Both the position numbers and the translations under genes were made by a program. Shown piece by piece: positions 1 through 7,300 of a stretch of 32,952 bases of DNA. Source of the stretch: an uncultured Coprococcus sp. (GTDB taxonomy: Bacteria > Bacillota > Clostridia > Lachnospirales > Lachnospiraceae); NCBI GenBank assembly GCA_947632705.1, contig CANRQE010000024.1:1-32952 (forward strand), written 5' to 3'. Each line of letters opens with the position of its first letter. The first letter of the stretch is position 1. The notes under the pieces were generated by a model, which had not been told where the DNA came from, made no database searches, and was given only the letters and a program-made list of their open reading frames with translations.

Positions 1-2
1 AA

Positions 3-737
3 ACGGACAGCGGACAGATTTGCGTTATGGGAGAAAAGGTACATTTCGGGCAGACACGCACAAACCGGTACATCGGCTATCTGCCCGATGTGCCGGAATT
101 TTATTCGTATATGACACCCCTTGAATATCTGCATTTTTGCGGAGAAATCAGCGGAATGAAAAAAACTGATCTTGTGACGAGAAGTAATGAGCTGTTAGAG
201 CTGGTAGGTCTTGGGCAGGAGCGGCACCGTATCAAGGGATTTTCAAGGGGCATGAAACAGCGTTTGGGGATCGCGCAGGCGCTGCTGAATCGACCAAAGC
301 TCTTGATTTGTGATGAACCTACATCAGCTCTTGATCCTGTCGGCCGCAAAGAAATATTGGATATACTTCTTGCGGCAAAGGAACAGACTACGATACTTTT
401 TTCCACGCACATTCTTTCCGATGTGGAGCGTATCTGTACCGAAGCTGCATTTCTGGACAATGGCAGAATCGTCATGCAGGGAACGATTGCAGAATTAAGA
501 AGTATGCGGCCATCGGACGGATTTATTATCGAGACGGAACAAAAAGAAACTGTCTGCACATTGATAAAAGCATTTGGCGACCTCAAAGCCACAGAACGGA
601 ATTCGCTTACTTTTCATGGAAGCAGGGAGCGTTTCTTTGACATTATGCGATATGTTGCCGAGAACAGAATACCTATACAAAGGATCGAGCGAATCGAACC
701 GACGCTTGAATCGCTATTTTTGGAGGTGACGAAATGA
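3..737 (+). CDS. ABC transporter ATP-binding protein, 5' end outside window
   Basis: ATP-hydrolysing subunit of an exporter-type ABC transporter, acting on the inner face of the membrane with the permease encoded next. The frame is open to the window edge, and its first visible residues (TDSGQICVMG) are the stretch that normally follows the Walker A loop, so the Walker A motif and true start lie upstream. Visible motifs are the Q-loop region (IGYLPDVPEFY), the signature FSRGMKQRLGIAQALL, Walker B LLICDEPTSALDP and the H-loop FSTH. A C-terminal extension of about 80 residues is typical of the ABC-2/drug-export subfamily. The stop codon overlaps the permease start (ATGA), so the two are translationally coupled. 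An ATG at 27 is internal and would give a protein without Walker A; I do not take it as the start. The substrate cannot be read from the sequence. Confidence 0.9.
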   Translation, partial: TDSGQICVMGEKVHFGQTRTNRYIGYLPDVPEFYSYMTPLEYLHFCGEISGMKKTDLVTRSNELLELVGLGQERHRIKGFSRGMKQRLGIAQALLNRPKLLICDEPTSALDPVGRKEILDILLAAKEQTTILFSTHILSDVERICTEAAFLDNGRIVMQGTIAELRSMRPSDGFIIETEQKETVCTLIKAFGDLKATERNSLTFHGSRERFFDIMRYVAENRIPIQRIERIEPTLESLFLEVTK

Positions 738-1507
738 AGACGCTGTTTGTGTTTATGAAAAAGGAATATCTGGAAACCGCACGGACAGGCAAGCTTGTGA
801 TCCTTGTACTGTTGTTTGCCCTGTTCGGCGTAATGAATCCTGCAATCGCAAAACTGACGCCATGGATGATGGAAATGTTTTCTGGCTCCCTGGCGGAAAA
901 CGGATTGACCATCACAAACGTTCAGGTGGATGCGTTGACATCATGGATGCAGTTTTATAAAAATATTCCGATAGCGCTTGTTATTTTTATTTTGATTTAC
1001 CATAACATATTTATCAGAGAATACCAGACAGGAACATGGATTCTGCTATTGACCAAAGGACTGGCCCGATACAAGGTGGTCTTAGCCAAAACAGTATGGA
1101 TGCTTATACTTTGGACCTTCGGTTACTGGAGCTGTTTTGGTATTACTTATGGATATAATCAGTACTATTGGGATAATAGCATTGCAGATCACCTGCTTAT
1201 GGCAGGAATGTGCTGGTGGGCATTCGGAGTATGGACAGTCTGTCTTGTTATGCTGTTTTCAGTTCTTACAGGGAACGCCGCCGCTACATTGATTGGAACA
1301 GGCGGAACGGTACTGGGAGCCTGGCTGATTGGTTTTCTTCCGAAAATCGGAAGTTATATGCCTGTGGAACTGACAGACGGGTTTTCTTTGCTGAATGGAG
1401 GAAAGGCAGGCGGTAATTATGGGTGGTCCCTGACCGTCACAGGGTGTTTATGTGTGCTTTGTTTTGTAATCAGTATTTTTGTTATCAGCAAAAAACAAAT
1501 ATCTTAA
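734..1507 (+). CDS. ABC-2 type transporter permease
   Basis: Membrane subunit partnering the preceding ATPase. The 257-residue protein has about six hydrophobic segments: one at residues 20-40, one near 75-92, several in the middle, and a C-terminal one ending in VISKKQIS. The short basic N-terminal stretch (MKKEYLETARTGK) and the layout match ABC-2 type permeases, which export drugs, peptides or polysaccharides or act in self-protection. The start ATG at 734 overlaps the upstream TGA by four bases, and the sequence just before it (TTTTTGGAGGTGACGAA) supplies a strong ribosome binding site. Family membership comes from topology and coupling rather than a unique motif, so the substrate remains unknown. 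Confidence 0.85.
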   Translation: MKTLFVFMKKEYLETARTGKLVILVLLFALFGVMNPAIAKLTPWMMEMFSGSLAENGLTITNVQVDALTSWMQFYKNIPIALVIFILIYHNIFIREYQTGTWILLLTKGLARYKVVLAKTVWMLILWTFGYWSCFGITYGYNQYYWDNSIADHLLMAGMCWWAFGVWTVCLVMLFSVLTGNAAATLIGTGGTVLGAWLIGFLPKIGSYMPVELTDGFSLLNGGKAGGNYGWSLTVTGCLCVLCFVISIFVISKKQIS

Positions 1508-1520
1508 AATAAAAAGAACG

Positions 1521-1566
1521 GAAGAATCTATAGAGGTTTCCCGTATTCTTCATGGGATTATTTTTT
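1521..1566 (+). terminator. Possible weak terminator after the ABC genes
   Basis: Inverted repeat GAAGAAT (1521-1527) and ATTCTTC (1545-1551) with a 17-base loop, followed after nine bases by a run of T at 1561-1566. The stem is short and the T run is displaced, so this is only a candidate. Confidence 0.35.
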
Positions 1567-1589
1567 CCATCATATGGATAAAATAACAG

Positions 1590-1644
1590 TTGACACCTAA
1601 AAAAAATATGATATTATATACAATGTAGTATTTAAAACTACATT
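1590..1644 (+). promoter_or_regulatory. Promoter and palindromic operator candidate for the acyl-CoA synthetase operon
   Basis: A perfect -35 TTGACA (1590-1595) is followed 16 bases later by TATTAT (1612-1617). Right at the expected transcription start lies a perfect inverted repeat, AATGTAGT (1622-1629) and ACTACATT (1637-1644), with a 7-base AT spacer. The position over the start point is typical of a repressor site. No regulator gene is adjacent, so the binding protein is unknown. Confidence 0.6.
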
Positions 1645-1743
1645 TTAAGTTTTTAAAAGACACAGAAAAAAGTGTTAAAAATTAGAATAGATAGTATCAT
1701 AGAATAAAAAATAAATCACAGGTATTACGGAGGATTTAGGACG

Positions 1744-3429
1744 ATGTCAGCAGAGATGAGACCAGAGGAAGGTATTGCGGGAAGGTTTATCCGGACGGCT
1801 TTCGATGAAAACCGTGTATTATCAAAGATTGAATTTACAAACGGGGAAGATTTTAATTTTGCATTTGATGTTGTAGATGCATTGGCGGAGAAATCCCCGG
1901 ATAAGACCGCACTGATCTATGTATCAAGAGACAGAGAGGAGCGGACGTTTACATTTCAGGATATAAAGGAATATTCCAACCGGGCAGCCAATTATTTTAC
2001 AAAGCTCGGCATCCGGAAGGGAGACAAGGTGCTTCTGGTGTTGAAAAGGCATTATCAATACTGGTTTACCATGATGGCCCTCCATAAGCTCGGGGCAATT
2101 GCAATTCCCGCCACGAATATCCTGAAGGCTACGGATTATCAGTACCGGATAGAGGCGGCAGGGGTAAAAGCGGTGGTGTGTACCCCGGATGATAAGATAC
2201 CGGATGCTATGGATACTATTGATCCGGACCACTCACTGACCAAGGTGATCGTAAATTGTGAAGAACGTCCGGGCTGGTATGCATTTGACAGTGGAATCAT
2301 GGAGTGCAGCACTGTATTTGACAGGCCTGTTGGAGCGGATGCGGTTAAAGCAAAGGATACATTGTTTATCATGTTTACTTCCGGTACGACAGAGCATCCG
2401 AAGATGGTTTCCCATAATCATCTCTATCCATTGGGACATTATATTACGGCAAAATACTGGCATTGCAATACGCCGGACGGTATTCATTTCACAGTATCTG
2501 ATACCGGGTGGGGAAAGGCCCTCTGGGGAAAACTGTATGGCCAGTGGCTGTGTGAAACCTGTATTTTTGTATATGATTTCGATACATTCAGCGCGGACAA
2601 TATATTCAGGCTGATCGAGCAGTATAAGATTACAACCTTTTGTGCTCCGCCGACACTTTACAGAATTCTTATCCGTATGGATATGAGCAAATATAACCTT
2701 TCATCTCTGCGGTATTGTACAACGGCGGGAGAAGCATTGAATCCTGAGGTATTTTATAAATTTAAAGAAGCGACAGGATTTACAATCTATGAAGGCTTTG
2801 GACAGACGGAAACGACGCTTACCATCGGAAATCTTCAGAATACGGTGCCAAGACCGGGTTCCATGGGGAAAGCAAGCCCGCTCTATGATGTGAGGATTAT
2901 GAAGCCGGACGGCACCTTTGCAGGGCCAAACGAGAATGGTGAAATAGTAATCAATATAGAAAACGGACAGCCGGCCGGTCTGTTTATGGAATATTATATG
3001 GACCCTGACAGAACGTCTGAGGTGAAGAGAGACGGATATTATCATACAGGAGATACGGCTTATCAGGACGAGGACGGATATTTCTGGTTTATCGGACGTG
3101 TGGATGATATTATCAAGGTCGCAGGTTACAGGGTAGGACCGTTTGAAATTGAAAATGAGATCATGCGGATTCCGTATGTGTTGGAATGTGCGGTTACTTC
3201 CGTACCGGACAGTACCAGAGGACAGGCCATTAAGGCGACGATCGTACTGACAGAAGGAACCGTTGGAGACGAACAGCTGAAACGGGAACTAAAACGTTAT
3301 TTCAAGGAAAATATTGCCAGCTATAAGAGACCGAGAGTTATAGAATTCGTAAAAGAAATGCCAAAAACAATCTCCGGCAAGGTAAGACGTGTGGAGATTA
3401 AGGAAAAAGACTGGAAGGACGCTGAGTAA
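1744..3429 (+). CDS. AMP-forming acyl-CoA synthetase (medium-chain/ACSM-like)
   Basis: Adenylate-forming enzyme that activates a carboxylic acid with ATP and CoA to acyl-CoA, AMP and pyrophosphate in the cytoplasm. The 561 residues show the family motifs in order: phosphate-binding loop FTSGTTEHPK near residue 210, YEGFGQTET near 350, the hinge and adenine-binding region YHTGDTAYQDEDGYFWFIGR near 440, KVAGYRVGPFEIE, and the C-terminal catalytic lysine in PKTISGKVRR. PLGHY after the phosphate loop resembles medium-chain acyl-CoA synthetases. One oddity is glutamate where TSGTTG normally has its last glycine. The start at 1744 follows GGAGG about ten bases upstream. A thioesterase gene follows after one base, so both enzymes of acyl-CoA formation and hydrolysis are co-expressed. 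The physiological acid cannot be told; fatty, branched-chain or aromatic acids are possible. Confidence 0.9.
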   Translation: MSAEMRPEEGIAGRFIRTAFDENRVLSKIEFTNGEDFNFAFDVVDALAEKSPDKTALIYVSRDREERTFTFQDIKEYSNRAANYFTKLGIRKGDKVLLVLKRHYQYWFTMMALHKLGAIAIPATNILKATDYQYRIEAAGVKAVVCTPDDKIPDAMDTIDPDHSLTKVIVNCEERPGWYAFDSGIMECSTVFDRPVGADAVKAKDTLFIMFTSGTTEHPKMVSHNHLYPLGHYITAKYWHCNTPDGIHFTVSDTGWGKALWGKLYGQWLCETCIFVYDFDTFSADNIFRLIEQYKITTFCAPPTLYRILIRMDMSKYNLSSLRYCTTAGEALNPEVFYKFKEATGFTIYEGFGQTETTLTIGNLQNTVPRPGSMGKASPLYDVRIMKPDGTFAGPNENGEIVINIENGQPAGLFMEYYMDPDRTSEVKRDGYYHTGDTAYQDEDGYFWFIGRVDDIIKVAGYRVGPFEIENEIMRIPYVLECAVTSVPDSTRGQAIKATIVLTEGTVGDEQLKRELKRYFKENIASYKRPRVIEFVKEMPKTISGKVRRVEIKEKDWKDAE

Positions 3430-3430
3430 T

Positions 3431-3871
3431 ATGAGAATGGAAGATATAAAACCATATGAAAGAATGGTCTTTTATTATGAGACTGACAGAATGGGAATTG
3501 TACATCATTCTAATTATATCCGCTGGATGGAAGAAGCGCGTATGGACTGGATGGATCAGATCGGATGGAATTATCGGACGATAGAGGATGAGAATATCAT
3601 AATTCCGGTTTTATCTGCTTCTGCCGAATATAAGACAATGTCCAGATATGGCGAGACAGTTTCCATAACGGTCAAACTTTCGGAATATACCGGAGTCAGA
3701 GTGGGATTTTCCTATGAAATACGGGATAAAGCAACCGGTGAGCTGCGATGTATCGGAAAAACTTCCCATTGTCTTTTGGATTCGGATAACCGTATTATGT
3801 TTATCAGAAGAGCATATCCCGAAAAAGACCGTTTGTTCAAAGAGCTGAAAAAACAATATGAACAGGTATAG
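3431..3871 (+). CDS. YbgC/FadM-like hotdog acyl-CoA thioesterase
   Basis: Small (146 aa) 4-hydroxybenzoyl-CoA-thioesterase-type hotdog protein predicted to hydrolyse acyl-CoA thioesters. The N-terminal motif YYETDRMGIVHHSNYIRWME matches the catalytic segment of the YbgC/FadM family, including the aspartate of the TD pair and the HxNY stretch. The start at 3431 is one base after the synthetase stop; a second ATG at 3437 is possible. An open frame extends upstream to 3389, but using it would overlap the synthetase without need. The gene ends before a strong terminator, closing a two-gene operon. Thioesterases of this family are often broad in specificity, so the true substrate may be whatever the upstream ligase makes. 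Confidence 0.88.
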   Translation: MRMEDIKPYERMVFYYETDRMGIVHHSNYIRWMEEARMDWMDQIGWNYRTIEDENIIIPVLSASAEYKTMSRYGETVSITVKLSEYTGVRVGFSYEIRDKATGELRCIGKTSHCLLDSDNRIMFIRRAYPEKDRLFKELKKQYEQV

Positions 3872-3882
3872 AAACAAACAAA

Positions 3883-3926
3883 AGGGCCTTTTGGAGAAAA
3901 CAGAATTCTCTGAAAGGTTCTTTTTT
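3883..3926 (+). terminator. Intrinsic terminator of the acyl-CoA operon
   Basis: A 16-pair stem with a few G-T pairs joins 3883-3898 with 3906-3921 around a 7-base loop and is followed by a run of T. It lies 12 bases after the thioesterase stop. Confidence 0.85.
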
Positions 3927-3939
3927 ATGCAATTCTTTC

Positions 3940-3969
3940 TTGCGCAGGTTCAGGAACCTGTGATATAAT
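3940..3969 (+). promoter_or_regulatory. Promoter of the cobalamin-uptake operon with palindrome in the spacer
   Basis: Perfect -10 TATAAT (3964-3969) with an extended TGA just before it (3961-3963), and TTGCGC (3940-3945) 18 bases upstream as -35. The spacer holds a perfect 16-base palindrome, CAGGTTC-AG-GAACCTG (3945-3960). Transcription would start near 3976 and run into the riboswitch. Confidence 0.65.
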
Positions 3970-4005
3970 CCGCATGAAATATAAAAGGGTTTTCGTACCC
4001 ATAAA

Positions 4006-4123
4006 AGATATATGGTCCTGGCATACGCCAGCAAAAAGAGAAGTGCGGTGAGAATCCGTCGCAACAGCCATTACTGTATGTAGAACTTTGATTCTATAAA
4101 GTCAGATCGCTTGCCATATATCT
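4006..4123 (+). ncRNA. Cobalamin riboswitch (compact form)
   Basis: The conserved core is readable: GCGGTGAGAATCCGTCGC, then AACAGCCATTACTGT, then AAGTCAGATCGC, the usual order of the B12-box elements. A perfect 10-pair closing stem is formed by AGATATATGG (4006-4015) and CCATATATCT (4114-4123). The aptamer is only about 118 bases, shorter than the roughly 200 bases of the long AdoCbl class, so some peripheral stems are missing; this suggests a cobalamin-II-like type. Downstream, TCACCTTT and AAGGGTGA (about 4137-4161) can form the extra hairpin that in this family kisses the aptamer loop. Two terminators follow, so control is probably by transcription termination when corrinoid is bound. Confidence 0.88.
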
Positions 4124-4170
4124 GTATTTTGTTTATCACCTTTGGGCATATGAAGGGTGAGGCAATGGAT

Positions 4171-4217
4171 AAAGTGCATGGCACTTTGTTTTTTGTGCGC
4201 CCATCCGGGCTTTTTTT
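4171..4217 (+). terminator. Tandem terminators of the riboswitch expression platform
   Basis: First hairpin AAAGTGC (4171-4177) and GCACTTT (4181-4187) with loop ATG, followed by G and six T. Second hairpin GCCC (4199-4202) and GGGC (4207-4210) with loop ATCC, followed by seven T (4211-4217). Both lie between the riboswitch and the first gene, as expected for premature termination. Confidence 0.7.
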
Positions 4218-4315
4218 ATTGTGTAAAAAAGATGGACAGCCTTCTTAATCATATCAAAAATATGGATGACTGATTTGGGCGTACAGACAATCTTGACGAA
4301 GAAAGGAGTGGTTAG

Positions 4316-7300
4316 ATGAAGAAAAGATTGATTGCTTTTTGTATGGCACTGTGTATGATTGCTGTTACGGTTTGTTCCGGTACCGGAATTTCCTTTTTTG
4401 AATCAGCAGGCAGGGTACATGCAGAAGAAGATAAATATGCAGGGTATGTGTATTTCACTACCGAAAAAGTAACTTTAGGACAGGGCTTTGTAATCGCACC
4501 TGAGAAGGTGGGCTTTTATGAAGGAGATTCCCTTGCGGATATTGCGGAAAGGGCGTTGGGAGATAAAAGCGGACATACAGGCCCTGTTGACAGCTCGTAT
4601 TATCTGACAGCCGTGATTGACGGTGGTGAACCGGAAGGCTGGAAGGCAGAGCAGATTCCGGAAAAGATACGGGAAGCTGTTACAAAAGACGGAGGTGAGA
4701 TCTCTGAAAGGGAAAAGGAGGACCGTCTGACGGAATTTGACTATTATAAAACGGCAGGATGGATGTTTTCTCTGAATAACAAGGGGATTTCGGCAAGTGC
4801 AGGCAGCTATGTATATGAGAAGAAGGCGTCAGAGGATGCATATACCTATGCAGACGGAGATGTCATACGGCTGCAGTTTTCAGTGTATAATTATGGCGCA
4901 GATCTGAATATATGGGATAAGGCCTGGGGCTCCGATCCTTTAATTGCTTTTCCGGATAAGGACGGACTGATCCGGAAAGTGGCAGATTATACATATGAAT
5001 CTGATGCGCCGGCATATATAGCAGCTATGGCGGTCCTGGAGGACTGGGATGCCACTGAGGCAGAGGTTACGGAAGCATATGAAAAGCTGGTCAGCTATAT
5101 GGATGAAAAATCAGGGAATCCTTCAGAAGAGGATACTACAGCGGAAGATACTTCGGAGGAGGCTTCATCTGAACAGAATCCATCAGAGGAATTACAGGAG
5201 GTACCTGTTTCCATTACAATGAATGACTTGTCAGATTCCATGCGTTTAACGGATAGGGATGGAAATAAAGTGGAAACGGGAGAACCGGAGGATAAAGTTT
5301 ATAATCTGAAGCTGAAGCCGGGTGAATATGTCATTACCGGTATCGGAACAGATGGGACGACGGTCAATGGCAGGATCGGAATTACCGTTACAAAGGATGA
5401 AAACCAGTCCTTTCAAATTTATACGATAACCGCGTATTGTTCAAATTCAGGGTGGACATATGGTACGGATTACCAATTTGATAATCTGACGGTACAGAGT
5501 GCAGACGGGGCAGAACGCCGGCATCTGGAGATGGGTGTTCATACCACATATCCTGAAAGAAAGACATTTCTGGTATTGAAGGGAGATTCCTATGGGTTTG
5601 ATTTTACGCCGCTTGGAGACAGGGCAGATTCATTTGCTGCTTCCCATTATTCAGGTACGGTTACCTATAACGCCATGAGATCTGTCAGAGCATCTGAGAA
5701 GAGAAGCCTGACTGTAACGATTCCTTATGCGGATACAGATAACGATCATAAAAATGATTATCAGCTGGAGGTGGGAACACTTAGTACATATTATGTTTAT
5801 CAATATCTTACAGCTGAGGATATTCAGGTTACAGGGGATACGGAAGTATATTCCTATTGTGCGGCGAATGGTACGACATATTTTTACCGGATTTCCAATC
5901 CTCTGAATCCGGATGCCGTTACATATGGCAATTTTACAGGTTCCTTAAAGGAAGATACCGGAGTTGAGGTAACCAAGGAGGATCTTTATGTTGATGTTGC
6001 CGAGGGTACAGACTACGATCGGGATACTGTTGTAAGGAAAATGGCGGTCAATGCTTATGATGTTGCGGATATCTACTTAAATGCAAATGAGAAGGGATGC
6101 CTCAGTCTGGAGGCCGGAGAGACCTATACGCTCTATCCGCTTCGAAACTGGCTTGCCATTGAGGGTATCGGTAATTCTCAGGTTATTGAGCCGGATTTTC
6201 ACTATACGGTCATAGATACTGACGGAAGGATATCCTCAGATGTTGTTGCTGTTACAGAGAATCTGACGGATACAAGTTCAAAGCATAGTGCGCAGATTGA
6301 AGCGAAGGCGGAAGGAACTGCCATTATTCTGGTAACCTATGATGCTATGCGTAATATGAAGGGATATTCTGCAGCGGCCAGTACAGATCCGACTTTCTTT
6401 TCAGCGATCTGGCCGGAGAACACCGGAGTCATCGTGGTGACAGTAGGAAAGGACGGATCGATTGATACCGGTATGGAAATGAATCCGGGTGTTAATATCC
6501 AGCCGTATTATCAGACCAGTACAAAAGAAAGCGGAGATGCTGTGGATGCGGAACTGGATGTGTTTTATTATACGGGCGATTCGGGAGCAGAGTATACGTT
6601 TTCACCTGAAACAGGAGTAACGGTAAGAAAAGCAGTACCGGTTATTTCGGAAGACGGGCTGTCTTATACGGGCTTTACTGATTCTGGGGTCAGAATGAAC
6701 AGAAACGGAACGGTTACGGTTTCAGGTCTGATGGAAGGACCGAATATCATTGAACTTTCCAAGGGGGATAAGATTACTTATCAGATTATCCGTGCAAAGC
6801 ATCTGGATTACACACTTTCCGCTTCAGATCCGGAGGGAAATCCGGTAGAAGGAGAGATTATGCCGGGGGATACAGTAACGGTTACGTTTGATACGGTGTA
6901 TCACCCTGCCAATAAAGTGTCGGGATATTATAATTTCGGTGCCCAGATATATTATGACTCGCCAGAGGAAACAAAGGTGACGGGTGCTTCCAATCAGTAT
7001 CTGTTTGCTGCAACTGAAAAGGCGCAGCAGCTTACGGTAACGATTCCGGAGAATTATATTAGGAGCAAATATACCCTGACAAACGGAGTTATCTTCTGCG
7101 GCGGCTTTGGTTCCCCGGCCGGACAGCACAGAACGGTTACCTATGAGAAGGGAAAGCCCGCGAATTTTACGGCAATTCCACAGGTAATTTATCTGGGAGA
7201 ACTGCCGGATGTGGCGATACCTGTACATCAGGATGAAAATATGATATCCGATACATATGCGGAGGTATTGGAGGATACGGCAGCTTACATCCATGATACC

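Noticed and set aside
3837..4064. Minus-strand open frame with hydrophobic residues over the riboswitch region
   Set aside because: It crosses a terminator, a promoter and the riboswitch core, all explained on the plus strand, and has no ribosome binding site.
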